A stretch of 64,000 nucleotides of DNA from Bifidobacterium canis (GTDB lineage: Bacteria; Actinomycetota; Actinomycetes; Actinomycetales; Bifidobacteriaceae): positions 124,001-188,000 of the forward strand of contig NZ_WNLP01000002.1 of NCBI RefSeq assembly GCF_009727065.1, in the 5' to 3' direction. Every line of letters begins with the position of its first letter. Within the stretch, counting starts at the first letter, position 1. Position numbers and translations under genes: made by a program. Under the pieces are notes generated by a model. That model searched no databases, was not told where the DNA came from, and saw nothing but the letters and a program-made list of their open reading frames with translations. Below, in pieces: positions 6,497-15,466 of the stretch.

Positions 6497-9253
6497 TCAG
6501 CCAGTGTTCTGGAGGCCGGCGGCAACACCCGAAACGGTGCAGAGGATCAAGTAGATGAATCCTGCCTGCTGGCTCTCGGAGAGCTCTTCCTTGTCGACCT
6601 TCTTACGCAGCGAACGCAGTGCGAGCACCTGGGTGACCGACAGCGCGTCGACGTAAGGAGAGCGAATGCGGATGGCCTGGCCGAGCACATGGCGATGCTG
6701 CAACGGCCACTCGTCGCCGACGATGCGAAGCACCCACTGACGGGTGAGCTCCATCTCGTCGAGCACCTTCTGGCTCAGATCCGGACGATCGCCGAGTGCG
6801 AGATACATCTTCGCGATGCGCTCGTCGGTCTTCGCCAGCGACATCTCGATGTTGTCGATGAACGTCGAGAACAGTGGCCACTCTTCATATGCCTGACGCA
6901 GCGTCTTCAAGTCGCCGAAGGCTTCGCATGCAGAACCCAAGCCATACCAAGCAGCCAGGTTGATGCGTGCCTGAGCCCACGAGAAGATCCACGGAATCGT
7001 GCGCAGATCGTCAAGCGACTTCGCGCCAAGACCACGCTTCGCAGGGCGAGAGCCGATCGGCAGCAGGCCGATCTCGGTCAGTGGCGTGACGGTGGAGAAC
7101 CAAGGAGCGAAGTCTTCCGAGTTGAGCAGGTCGAGGAAGGTTTCATGTGAAACTTCACTCAGCTTCTCAGCCATCGGGTTGTACTTCTCGGTCATGTCGG
7201 TGTTCGTCTTCTCAACGCTTGGAGCGGACTGCAGCAGCGTTGCGCCGGCAACGGACTCGACGTGGCGAATGGCCAGCACCGGGTTGCCATAGCGGGCGAA
7301 GATGACCTCGCCCTGTTCGGTCAGCTTGAAGCGGCACTTGACAGAATCCTTCGGCTGGGCGAGCACTGCACGGTTTGCAGGGCCACCGCCACGACCGACC
7401 GCGCCGCCACGACCGTGGAACAGCGTCAAGTCGATGTCGTTGTCGTCAGCCCACTTCGCGATGCGCTCCTGTGCGGAATGCAGTGCGAGCGTTGCCGTGG
7501 TCGGGCCGGCGTCCTTCGAGGAATCAGAGTAGCCGAGCATGACTTCCATCTTGCGGCCGGTCTGCTTCAAGCGAGCCTGCACCTCAGGAATCTTCAGCAT
7601 CTCGTCGAGCACGGAAACCGAGTTCTCGAGATCCTCAAGCTGCTCGAACAGCGGGATGACGTCGATGACCGGCGCATCGTCGGGGTTCGAGAATGCCAGG
7701 CGGTTGAGCTCGTAGACGTCGCGAATGTTCTTCGCGCTCTTCGTGAACGAGATGATGTAGCGGCGTGCGGCCTTGATGCCGTTGCGCTTCTGAATGGCAC
7801 CCAACGCGCGGAAGGTGTCGAGCACCTCGTGCGTCATCGGCTGAAGCGGGCCACGCTCGCCGTGCAGACCATGCTCGCGAATGTCGTCAAGGGCACGGGC
7901 ATGCACCACCGAGTGCTGGCGGAACTCCATCTCGACCATGTGGAAGCCGAAGGTCTCGGTCTGCCAGATCAGGTCCTGCAGCGGACCATAGGCTGCGCGC
8001 TTGTCGCCAGCTTCGGCGAGCGAGCGCTGCACCACGCGCAGGTCGGCGAGGAAGTCGTCGCAGTCGTGATACATCAGGTCGGTGTCACGCTTGATCGTGT
8101 AGTGCAGGCGGTCGGCCATCACCAGCAGAACCGCGCGGTGCAGCTCCTTCGTGGAGATGAGCGAAGCCTTGCTGGTCAAGCGCTCACTGATTTCCTTCTG
8201 CTGATTCCACAGCGCATGCAGTTCGTCGCTTGCCGGAGTCGTTTCGGACTCGACGGTCATATTGCGGCCGACGGTTCGGGTGGCCTCTTCCAGTGCGGCC
8301 AGCACGTGGTCGCTGAACTTGCGTGCCACCTGACGGCTCACCTTGGCGGTGACGTTCGGGTTGCCGTCGCGGTCGGAACCGATCCAGCTGCCAGGGTGGA
8401 AGAATGCGGGGCACACCGGCGGTTCAAGGCCGGCGCGGTCTCCGAGCACCCAATCATCGAAGCGGCGATACACCATCGGAATCGTGTGGAACAACGTGTT
8501 GTCGAAGATGTCGAGAATCGTGTCGGCCTCTTCAACAGGCGTCGGCTTCTTCAACGCGATCGGCGACGTTCGGAACAGTGCGTCGATCTCGCTGTAGAGG
8601 CGACGGCTGTTCTCCTTCTTATCAGAACCACCGAGCAGCTTGTGTGCGGCGAGCAGGTCGGAGATGCGGCGAATCTTGCCTTCGACTGCCTTGCGGCGAG
8701 CCTCGGTCGGGTGAGCGGTGAACACCGGGTGGAATTCGAGGCGTTCAAGCAGTTCCTTGGCCTTCGCCGGACCCATCTCAGTGATGAGCTGGTGGTACGC
8801 CTTGGTCATCTCGTTCACCGGATCGATCGCCTGAGTGTCATCGACCTCAGCCTCGCGGTCATGCAGCACGGAAACGCGGTAATTCTCTTCGCACAGATTC
8901 GCCAAGTGGAAGTAGGTGGTGAATGCGCGAGCGAGCAACTGGGCGTCATGCAGATTCATCGCGTCGATCGTCTTGACTGCCATCTCCAAATCGTCACGTT
9001 CAGGGTGCGTGTCAGAAAGCACGCCGGAGAAACGCTCAGCGCTGGCATCGACGGCATACTGGCGCACGGTGTCGAACGTTTTGAGGAGATTTTCGTCGTA
9101 TTCAGAAAGCACTTCACGCAGAATGTTGAGACACAGATCCATGTCTTCTTGAAGTGTTGCGGGAAGTTCACGCTCCTCGGGACCTTTGGTGCCGAGGCCG
9201 GAGGTCACAATAGTGGCGTCCGCAGGCGTGATCTGTTGCTCTTGTTCAGTCAT
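6497..9253 (-). CDS. ppc: phosphoenolpyruvate carboxylase
   Basis: Encodes 918 residues from ATG at 9253 with GAAAGGGG just upstream. The catalytic His181 lies in FTAHPTEARRKAV, the glycine-rich HGRGGAVGRGGGP loop follows in the middle, and the protein ends in the conserved QNTG. It fixes bicarbonate onto PEP to give oxaloacetate, the main anaplerotic reaction in bifidobacteria, which lack a full citric acid cycle. The gene is monocistronic with its own terminator. A parS-like 14-mer is embedded at 7140-7153. A 698-codon open frame on the opposite strand is a codon-bias shadow. Confidence 0.96.
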   Translation of the reverse strand: MTEQEQQITPADATIVTSGLGTKGPEERELPATLQEDMDLCLNILREVLSEYDENLLKTFDTVRQYAVDASAERFSGVLSDTHPERDDLEMAVKTIDAMNLHDAQLLARAFTTYFHLANLCEENYRVSVLHDREAEVDDTQAIDPVNEMTKAYHQLITEMGPAKAKELLERLEFHPVFTAHPTEARRKAVEGKIRRISDLLAAHKLLGGSDKKENSRRLYSEIDALFRTSPIALKKPTPVEEADTILDIFDNTLFHTIPMVYRRFDDWVLGDRAGLEPPVCPAFFHPGSWIGSDRDGNPNVTAKVSRQVARKFSDHVLAALEEATRTVGRNMTVESETTPASDELHALWNQQKEISERLTSKASLISTKELHRAVLLVMADRLHYTIKRDTDLMYHDCDDFLADLRVVQRSLAEAGDKRAAYGPLQDLIWQTETFGFHMVEMEFRQHSVVHARALDDIREHGLHGERGPLQPMTHEVLDTFRALGAIQKRNGIKAARRYIISFTKSAKNIRDVYELNRLAFSNPDDAPVIDVIPLFEQLEDLENSVSVLDEMLKIPEVQARLKQTGRKMEVMLGYSDSSKDAGPTTATLALHSAQERIAKWADDNDIDLTLFHGRGGAVGRGGGPANRAVLAQPKDSVKCRFKLTEQGEVIFARYGNPVLAIRHVESVAGATLLQSAPSVEKTNTDMTEKYNPMAEKLSEVSHETFLDLLNSEDFAPWFSTVTPLTEIGLLPIGSRPAKRGLGAKSLDDLRTIPWIFSWAQARINLAAWYGLGSACEAFGDLKTLRQAYEEWPLFSTFIDNIEMSLAKTDERIAKMYLALGDRPDLSQKVLDEMELTRQWVLRIVGDEWPLQHRHVLGQAIRIRSPYVDALSVTQVLALRSLRKKVDKEELSESQQAGFIYLILCTVSGVAAGLQNTG
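7140..7153. other. candidate parS site (GTTTCATGTGAAAC) inside ppc
   Basis: Identical to the 14-mer in araB at 819-832 and one base from the parS core. Two exact copies of a 14-mer of this kind 6.3 kb apart, both inside coding sequence, argue against chance. Confidence 0.5.
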
Positions 9254-9532
9254 CAGACCCCTTTCTCCAAAGTCGGGTTGCTCGGTCTATCGGTCATCTA
9301 CGGCTCCTCCGTAGTTGTTGTCGCCGATCGTTGCGAGCCCACAGCCCTCATTCGGTAAAGTCAGTTGCATTGTAGGCTCGAGCATGAGACACCAATGTTA
9401 CGAAACTGTGCGCAATGCCATGATGTGAGATGTGCGCGCGGTGCTTGCAACGTGCAGTTCGCGAAAGCTCGCGTGAAACAGCTCGGTGCAGCCGCTCGGA
9501 TAGTGGCGGTAGTAGTAATAGAACACGTGAGC

Positions 9533-11415
9533 ATGAGCAACAATCCACAGCACAATGACCAGTTTGAGCAGCCGAATACTACGCAATCCGCGCAATCCGA
9601 ACAAACGGAATCGTTGAAATCGGCAGCGACTGCCGTGCGCAAATACCACACGCACGCCATTCCGCTCGATATGGAAGATATCGAGCGCGACTGGAACAAG
9701 CCGATCACCGACGCCGGCATCGCCGCCAAAGCGAGCGTGATCGTGCGCGTGGGCATGCTCGATCTTGGCGCGGGCACCGGAAGCTTCCGCGTGCGCGAGA
9801 TGATGCACCGCATCGCGTATCCGCTCGGCGTGCACGTGCGCGCGACGTGAATCTGACCGATATTCAAGCATCGTGCACCGATGGCAAAGATCGCATCACC
9901 GAAGTCGTCAATCTGCCGACCACCGGCGTGAACACCGAGCGCATTTGGCTGCTTGAGCATTTCGCCGACTGGTTCAGCGTCAACCTCGGCGTCGGCACCA
10001 TGTATCACCGCCGCACCGAAGTCTCCTCGCAGCTCATACAGCCGAACACGTTGGGGATTCGCGACGCGTCGCAGGTGTCTGCAGACACGTCGAAAAGACT
10101 GCGCGAAGAACGGCGCGAACAGCGCGAGCTCGAGCGCGAATCTGCGCGCGAGCGTCAGCAGCAGGAACGCGAGGCGGAGTCCGTGGATTTCGCGGAACTC
10201 AGCGAAGAATCGGTGGCGGATTCCGCGGAAAATCTGCGCGCGGAGAGTGTGGCTGCCGGTGGCACTGCTGACACTGCGCAAGAGCGCGCGCAGAAAACCA
10301 GCGGATTGCGAGCGCGCGTTCGCGAGCGCATGCGCACGCGCGCGCAACGCCCGCCGGAGAAGCAGTACGCCGAACACTTCGACCACGTGGGCGCGCACCC
10401 GACGCATCACCATGCGCCGGGCGGCGGGCCGATCACCGTGGGGCAGGTGCATCAGCGACTCGACCTGATTGAACGCCGCAAGCCGCTGTATTCTCCCGCA
10501 TTCTCAGGTTTCGCCGCCGCCTGCGCGTGCGCGGCCTTCGTGTTCCTGCTCGGTGGCGCGCCATACGACATGCTCGGCGCGTTCGTGGGCGCCGGACTCG
10601 GCCAGTGGGTGCGTCGCCGCCTCTTTGCGCACCGTCTCAACCAGTTCTTCGTGACGTTCGTGTGCGTGGCCGTCGCCGCGCTCGCCTGCGTGGGCACACT
10701 GCGCTTGATCGGTCTCTTCGACCCGGTGGCGCTGCGGCACGACACCGCATACATCGGCGCGATGCTGTTCGTGATCCCAGGCTTCCCGCTGATCACCGGC
10801 GGACTCGACATGGCGAAGATAGACTTCCCCTCCGGCGTGCAACGCGTGGCATATGTGATGTGCATTATTTTGATGGCTACGCTGGCAGGCTGGATGGTTG
10901 CGGTTCTCGTGCACCTGAACCCGCAAGGCTTCGAAACTCCCGATCTGAATCCGTGGCTGAATGCCGGGCTTCGCGCAGTGTTCGCGTTCGTAGGCGTGTG
11001 GGGCTTCTCCGTGCTATTCAATTCGCCGCAACGCATGTGCATAGTGGCGGCATTCATCGGCCTGATCACCGACACGTTGCGTTTGGAACTTGTGGATTGG
11101 GGCGTGCCTGCCGAAGCCAGCGCGTTCCTCGGCGCTTTGCTCGCCGGACTGATCGCCTCGCTGTGGCGTAGCTCGGTGCGGCACGGCATGCTGCCGCCGC
11201 ACCTCGGCTACCCGCGCATCTGCCTGACCGTGCCGTCGATCGTCATCATGGTTCCGGGACTCTATATGTACCGCGCCATGTTCTACCTCGGCCAGTTCAA
11301 AACGCTGCTGGCTCTCGACTGGGCATTCCGCGCATTCATGGTGATCATCTGCCTGCCGATAGGCTTGGCTATGGCACGAGTGATTACCGACAAATCCTGG
11401 CGCTACGACATCTAA
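9533..11415 (+). CDS. thrE: ThrE-family threonine/serine exporter, frameshifted as read
   Basis: Two overlapping frames make one protein. The first (9533-9850) ends ...FRVREMMHRIAYPLGVHVRAT; the second (from 9847) continues NLTDIQASCTDG...VVNLPTTGVNTERIW. One missing base in the GCGCGC tract at about 9840-9845 restores RADVNLTDI and a 627-residue protein. The N-terminal half is the DUF1212/ThrE cytoplasmic domain, interrupted by a Glu/Arg-rich segment (about residues 185-290), and the C-terminal half has about ten membrane helices. The family exports threonine and serine. ATG 9533 lacks a Shine-Dalgarno sequence. The downstream gap holds a hairpin array. Confidence 0.75.
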
Positions 11416-11453
11416 GCCATTTGACAGTAGGCGGCTTTTTCTGCTTCCGCGGA

Positions 11454-11671
11454 GATTTGACGTTTTGACATCTGCTTTTGCTGTTTTAACTACTATTTCG
11501 TCTATTTTTATAGTCAAAACAGCAAATCTATTTGTTAGAACGGCAAATCTATTGGCTGGAACAGCAAATAAGCTGCTTTTGCTGTTTTGTCACTTAGGTT
11601 TGCTGTTTTTACCACAAAATTGAGTGTTTTAGTGGTAAAAACGGCGAAATTATCTGTCATAACAGCAAATC
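11454..11671. repeat. hairpin array A (family 1): two about 96-nt hairpins plus degenerate copy
   Basis: Units at 11454-11549 and 11575-11671. Each arm holds two copies of a TTTGCYGTTTT box (reverse AAAACRGCAAA) separated by about 15 bases; arms pair across a 20-23 base loop. A degenerate half unit follows to about 11760 (TTTCGCCGTTTTGACCGCTGG). This fills most of the 524-base gap between the exporter and the MGMT-like gene; the rest (11761-11930) holds loose TAGCTGG/TAGTTGG-like direct repeats. The same family occurs at 37516-37653 and 41419-41840. Confidence 0.8.
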
Positions 11672-11939
11672 GGCTGATTAGTTGTTGTTTTGGCTATCAG
11701 TTTTGCTGTGTTGGCTGATTATTTCGCCGTTTTGACCGCTGGATTTGACGTTCTGGCAGATGGGCAACCAGTAACTGATGCGCTGGCTGGTGATTGTGTT
11801 GGCCGGATGACTGTAGCTGGTTGAATAGTCGGAGTTCTGAATAGCTGGAGTTGTCTGGATAGTTGGATAGATGCTGTTAGATCTATTGGCAGGTCTGTGG
11901 GGTGCAATACCCAGCGCTGGTGTGTGGCAGAATGCTGGT

Positions 11940-12278
11940 ATGACGAGTTCGAAGCATATTTCTTCCGCTGATTCTACTGGCAGTGTCGCGCACCAGATTC
12001 TGCAGATAGTGGCGCAAGTGCCGAGCGGGCGCGTGGCGACATACGGGCAGATCGCCGAGCTCGCCGGTCGCCCGCGCTCGGCTCGCTTGGTGGGACGCGT
12101 GCTCGCACATGCACAGGAATATGGGGATTACCCATGCCACCGCATCGTCAATCACGCGGGCAGACTCGTCCCCGGCTGGGAGGAACAGGCTGAATTACTA
12201 ATCTCAGAAGGCGTGACTCTGACAGACTACGCGGACGGCCCGCACGTCGACCTCCGCCGCTTCCAATGGGAACACTAG
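11940..12278 (+). CDS. MGMT-family protein (O6-alkylguanine DNA alkyltransferase-like)
   Basis: Encodes 112 residues, only the DNA-binding/active-site domain of the family. It contains the winged-helix segment VPSGRVATYGQIAELAG and the acceptor motif PCHR with Cys66, followed by NHAGRLVPGW. The cysteine is present, unlike in alkyltransferase-like proteins that carry tryptophan there, so it could transfer an alkyl group. The short length resembles the alkyltransferase-like group, which flags damage for excision repair. ATG 11940 has no Shine-Dalgarno sequence, but CAGAAT lies six bases before it, suggesting a leaderless message. Confidence 0.8.
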   Translation: MTSSKHISSADSTGSVAHQILQIVAQVPSGRVATYGQIAELAGRPRSARLVGRVLAHAQEYGDYPCHRIVNHAGRLVPGWEEQAELLISEGVTLTDYADGPHVDLRRFQWEH

Positions 12279-12309
12279 TAGCACATAATCATCTACGCAG
12301 CCGTTGCAA

Positions 12310-12502
12310 GTGGGTCAGTTAACCGGCAGCCAAGTTAATTGACCCACATATCCCGATATTTGTGGGCGAATTAACTTGAGACTAGGTTAACTGACCCGCA
12401 TAATCCAGCATTTGTGGGCAAGTTAACACGTGCGCGGGTTAACTGACCCGGAAATGACATAGATGTGGGTCAGTTAACTAACTCAGTGGTTAACTGACCC
12501 AC
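12310..12502. repeat. hairpin array (family 2): four 38-nt hairpins, 52-nt period
   Basis: Four units start at 12310, 12362, 12414 and 12465. Each is GTGGGTCAGTTAAC, a variable 10-base loop, then GTTAACTGACCCAC, with spacers of about 14 bases that often end in ATTT. Spacing is 52, 52 and 51 bases. It lies between the convergent MGMT-like and trpS genes. A partial copy of the same array is at 53734-53800. Confidence 0.85.
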
Positions 12503-12553
12503 ACAAACGACAATTTTTGGCTGGTCTACGGTAGATTCAGTAGATTCAGCAGA

Positions 12554-13657
12554 TCAGCGGTCGTAGCTCATGCCCATTGCGTCGCGAACCTGGTCGAGCG
12601 TTTCGTTGGCGATCGCGTTCGCGCGCGCGTTACCGTCATGCAGAATGTCGCGAATCGTATCCATATCGCGCGCAAGTTCGGCGCGACGCTCGCGGTGCGG
12701 CGCGAGGAACTCGTTCACCGACTTGGTGACGTACGCCTTCAGCGCGCCGCCGCCACCGTTGCCGATCTCCGCGGCGATCTCAGCAGGATCGCGGCCGGTC
12801 ACCAGTCCGGCGGTCGTGAGCAGTGCGGACACTTCCGGACGATTCACCGGATCGAACGTGATGTTGCGGTCGGAGTCGGTCTTGCTCTTCTTGATCAGCT
12901 TCGCTGTCTCCTCGGCGGTGGCGCCTAGCATGATCGAATTGCCGTACGACTTGCTCATCTTGCGGCCGTCGAGTCCCGGAATCTCAGGAGCCTCCGACAA
13001 AATAGCGGCAGGCTCCGGGAAGATCGGGTTCTTCGGGGAATAACGCTCATTGAAACGGCGGGCAATGGTGCGCGTGATCTCAACGTGCGGCAGATTATCT
13101 TTGCCGATCGGCACAACGTTCGCCTTGCAGAAGAGAATATCGCACGCCTGGTGAACCGGGTAGGTGAGCAGAAGGCCGGTCAGTGCGTGGCCGGACGACT
13201 CCATCTCGGACTTCACCGTCGGGTTACGGTGCAGCTCGGCTTCGGTGACGAGCGAGAGGAACGGCAGCATCAGCTGGTTCTCAGCGGGCACTGCGGAATG
13301 CGTGAACATCATCGTTTTCTCAGGGTCGATGCCAGCCGCCATGTAGTCAAGCACCAAGTTGAGCACGTTGTCGCCGATGTGCTCGGTGGTGTCGCGGTCG
13401 GTGATCACTTGGTAGTCGGCGATGATGATGTTCGTGTTCACGCCGAGGTTCTGCATGGCGACGCGTTCGCGAATCGAGCCGAAGAAATGGCCCAAGTGCA
13501 GGCGTCCGGTCGGACGGTCGCCGGTGAGCATCGTGAACTGGCTCGGATTCGCTTTGAGCTTGGCGAGCGTTTCGTCGGAACGTTTCTTCGCCGCGAGGAA
13601 ACTCGCGCTCATCTCGTTGCCGGCCGCAGTCAGCTGCTGATTCATTTCTTCGCTCAT
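12554..13657 (-). CDS. trpS: tryptophanyl-tRNA synthetase
   Basis: Encodes 367 residues from ATG 13657 (an alternative in-frame Met lies five codons in). It is a class I synthetase: the HIGH motif appears as HLGH in TGDRPTGRLHLGHFFGS, and KMSKS is intact in GLDGRKMSKSYGN. It charges tRNA-Trp with tryptophan. The protein carries an N-terminal extension of about 30 residues before the Rossmann fold. The 141-base divergent region shared with the DUF3073 gene shows no T-box structure. Confidence 0.95.
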   Translation of the reverse strand: MSEEMNQQLTAAGNEMSASFLAAKKRSDETLAKLKANPSQFTMLTGDRPTGRLHLGHFFGSIRERVAMQNLGVNTNIIIADYQVITDRDTTEHIGDNVLNLVLDYMAAGIDPEKTMMFTHSAVPAENQLMLPFLSLVTEAELHRNPTVKSEMESSGHALTGLLLTYPVHQACDILFCKANVVPIGKDNLPHVEITRTIARRFNERYSPKNPIFPEPAAILSEAPEIPGLDGRKMSKSYGNSIMLGATAEETAKLIKKSKTDSDRNITFDPVNRPEVSALLTTAGLVTGRDPAEIAAEIGNGGGGALKAYVTKSVNEFLAPHRERRAELARDMDTIRDILHDGNARANAIANETLDQVRDAMGMSYDR

Positions 13658-13798
13658 TGGAACGTCCTTATGCCGTGTCGAATGCCACCTTATGTATTGA
13701 GAATCATCGTAGAAATCTGAGAAGACAACAAAACGTGTCGTAAGTAGTGGTACTCTCTTATGTGATGAATCGAAACAAATAGTAATTCAGGGGGTCAG

Positions 13799-14176
13799 AT
13801 GGGCCGCGGACGTCAGAAAGCCAAACAGCAGAAGATCGCCAGGAAGCTCAAGTACATGACCACTGACACGGATTACGATGAGCTTGCCAAAGAATTGGGC
13901 GCGCACGAGCCAGGAGTTGGCTCATTCGATCCATTTGCCGATGTCGAAGAGAAATACGCGCATGACGCCGATTATCAAGAAGACGTCGAAGGTGAGTCTA
14001 CGGAGAGCACAGACACGACCGACGATGATCTTGACGAATACGCGAAGTGGGCTGCCGAGGCAGCGGCGAAGGCCACAACCGGTGAAATTCCGGTGACCCA
14101 TGCGCAACCGCACAAGCCGATCCCGATGCCAGTGCCAGGTGCTTTCAAGCATTCCGACACCGATCACAAACAGTGA
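13799..14176 (+). CDS. DUF3073-family actinobacterial protein
   Basis: Encodes 125 residues from ATG 13799 after AGGGGG. The basic N-terminus MGRGRQKAKQQKIARKLKY is the hallmark of DUF3073 proteins, followed by TDTDYDELAKEL and a long acidic, probably disordered middle (Asp/Glu/Ser/Thr). There is no membrane segment. The basic head could bind nucleic acid or ribosomes, but no function is established. It is divergent from trpS and followed by a strong hairpin terminator. Confidence 0.8.
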   Translation: MGRGRQKAKQQKIARKLKYMTTDTDYDELAKELGAHEPGVGSFDPFADVEEKYAHDADYQEDVEGESTESTDTTDDDLDEYAKWAAEAAAKATTGEIPVTHAQPHKPIPMPVPGAFKHSDTDHKQ

Positions 14177-14221
14177 GGCACAACTAACTTATATATGCGC
14201 GAGTTATGCTCGCACACCATT

Positions 14222-14265
14222 CAGTGAGGTGGGACGCAGATGGATTTCTGCGCCCCACCTCACTG
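14222..14265 (+). terminator. hairpin terminator after DUF3073 gene
   Basis: CAGTGAGGTGGG pairs with CCCACCTCACTG, with inner pairing ACGCAGA/TTCTGCG around a four- to five-base loop. The downstream TATATTT run is short. It separates the DUF3073 gene from the next small gene. Confidence 0.7.
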
Positions 14266-14301
14266 TATATTTGCAGATAACCGCGCGGAAGAAGAGAGAA
14301 T

Positions 14302-14520
14302 ATGAAGAAGTCGAATGTCAACTGGGCGCTGCCGCTGACCAACATAGTCGTTTTGCTGATTATTGAGCTCACGTTGATGCCGCTCGGATATTGGATTCCG
14401 CAGATATTGGTGGTCGCTCTGATGCTCGTGCAGGTGGGCGCGATGGCTTTTCAGTATGCGCGCGAACGCGAGAACCAGCACGCTGACGATGCCGATGATA
14501 CGCACGCTGCGCACAACTGA
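14302..14520 (+). CDS. small two-helix membrane protein, function unknown
   Basis: Encodes 72 residues from ATG 14302 behind AGAAGAGAGA. Two hydrophobic segments (about residues 9-27 and 31-50) are followed by a hydrophilic Asp/His/Glu-rich tail (ERENQHADDADDTHAAHN). The tail could bind metal, but that is speculation. I recognise no family. It is a lone gene after a terminator and convergent with the SCP-like gene. Confidence 0.55.
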   Translation: MKKSNVNWALPLTNIVVLLIIELTLMPLGYWIPQILVVALMLVQVGAMAFQYARERENQHADDADDTHAAHN

Positions 14521-14726
14521 GCTGCGCGGCACATTCGCCGCGTGATACTGAAAGGTGCAGATTACTCGCCTGCATCACTGTGTCTGCGGCGCATTCCGCT
14601 ACGCGTTACTCGTTACGTCAGCACCGCGAATTGCACATGAATATTGTGATGATTACTGCTGCGCGGCAGTGAGCCAAACAGTATGACAACGATTGCACAC
14701 TCGTGCCGCAACAGCTGCGGCGCGGC

Positions 14727-15143
14727 TCAGCCGAGCGGCAGCAGCGCGCTCAGGTCGTCGCGCTCGCCGACCGCGCTGATATGCCCCGCGCGCTGCTCGT
14801 CGTGCCAGCTGGTGATGCCACTCGCCACGCGCAGCCATACGTCCGGATCGAGTTCGATCACGTCGGGCGGCGTGAGATTATGCGGGTCGGAGGCGGGGCC
14901 GTCGAGTATTTTGATCACACCGTATGGCGCGACGCGCACCTCGACGCCAGGCCCCGGCGCTTTGAGTTCCATCATGTGCAGCGAATAGCGCACAGCCATC
15001 GCCATGGTCTGCCTGCCCAGTTTCGGAGCCACAGTGATCGCGTTCTCGGCGGGAATCTGCGCGAGCTGCGCGCGTGCCTGCGCGCACCAGTCATCATATG
15101 CTTGCATGCCGCGGAGCATGTCTTGCTTGCGAATTGCTGCCAT
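14727..15143 (-). CDS. sterol-carrier-family (SCP_3-like) protein
   Basis: Encodes 138 residues from ATG 15143 (MAAIRKQDML...); the frame is open further upstream, but that region contains the promoter. It has the layout of actinobacterial sterol carrier family proteins: an N-terminal helix with YDDWCAQARAQL, then VRYSLHMMELKAPGPGVEVRVAPYG and a C-terminal PDVIELDPDVWLRVASG. Such proteins have a hydrophobic pocket fold, but their ligand in bacteria is unknown. There is no Shine-Dalgarno sequence. CACAAT lies seven bases before ATG, consistent with a leaderless transcript. Confidence 0.65.
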   Translation of the reverse strand: MAAIRKQDMLRGMQAYDDWCAQARAQLAQIPAENAITVAPKLGRQTMAMAVRYSLHMMELKAPGPGVEVRVAPYGVIKILDGPASDPHNLTPPDVIELDPDVWLRVASGITSWHDEQRAGHISAVGERDDLSALLPLG

Positions 15144-15466
15144 AGGCGGTATTGTGCACCGCGCGTCTGATATTTTCACCGATTGAACGGGTGGAAATGT
15201 GTAAATATCGGCACGAAGCAATCTCAACATACGGTCAAGCCCACGGTGAAAACGTGTGCTGACTGAAGCGCTCTAGTCCAATGAAACAACAGGCAGAGGA
15301 ACCTCGCATTTTCCGCGGTGAATATGGCTCGCATGCAACTGAAAAACTTAATTTTACTGATTAGGGGAGATGGTAGTATATTGCTCTTGAGAACGTATGC
15401 AAAAGCATGGGCTTCATGCCCGCCAATATGCAGCGTTTGATGAGGAATATATAAAGGGAGTCATGT
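15144..15466. promoter_or_regulatory. divergent regulatory region of SCP-like gene and glgP, with LacI-like operator
   Basis: This 323-base gap holds a partial palindrome with an AGCGCT core, ACTGAAGCGCTCTAGT at 15262-15277, which resembles the LacI-type sites before araB and could place glgP under carbon control. An AT-rich stretch near 15350-15385 (TAGTATATTG) could be the glgP -10 region. No gene is visible. Confidence 0.35.

Noticed and set aside
7262-9358. 698-codon forward frame opposite ppc
   Set aside because: Shadow of ppc codon bias. No recognisable motif, and it ends past the ppc start without a promoter or binding site.
9465-9482. Further parS site (CTCGCGTGAAACAG)
   Set aside because: Only the right half matches; the left arm has several mismatches, so it is indistinguishable from chance.
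9365-9532. N-terminal extension of ThrE from ATG 9365
   Set aside because: The added residues are cysteine-rich and unlike the family. They cover the probable promoter region upstream of ATG 9533.
12310-12502. Possible CRISPR array, from regular repeats
   Set aside because: Repeats are self-complementary hairpins of 38 nt with 14-nt related spacers, and there are no cas genes in the window. The same holds for 27735-27999 and 41419-41840.
13658-13798. T-box riboswitch controlling trpS
   Set aside because: Only about 140 bases are available between divergent starts, and no T-box sequence or terminator/antiterminator pair is visible.
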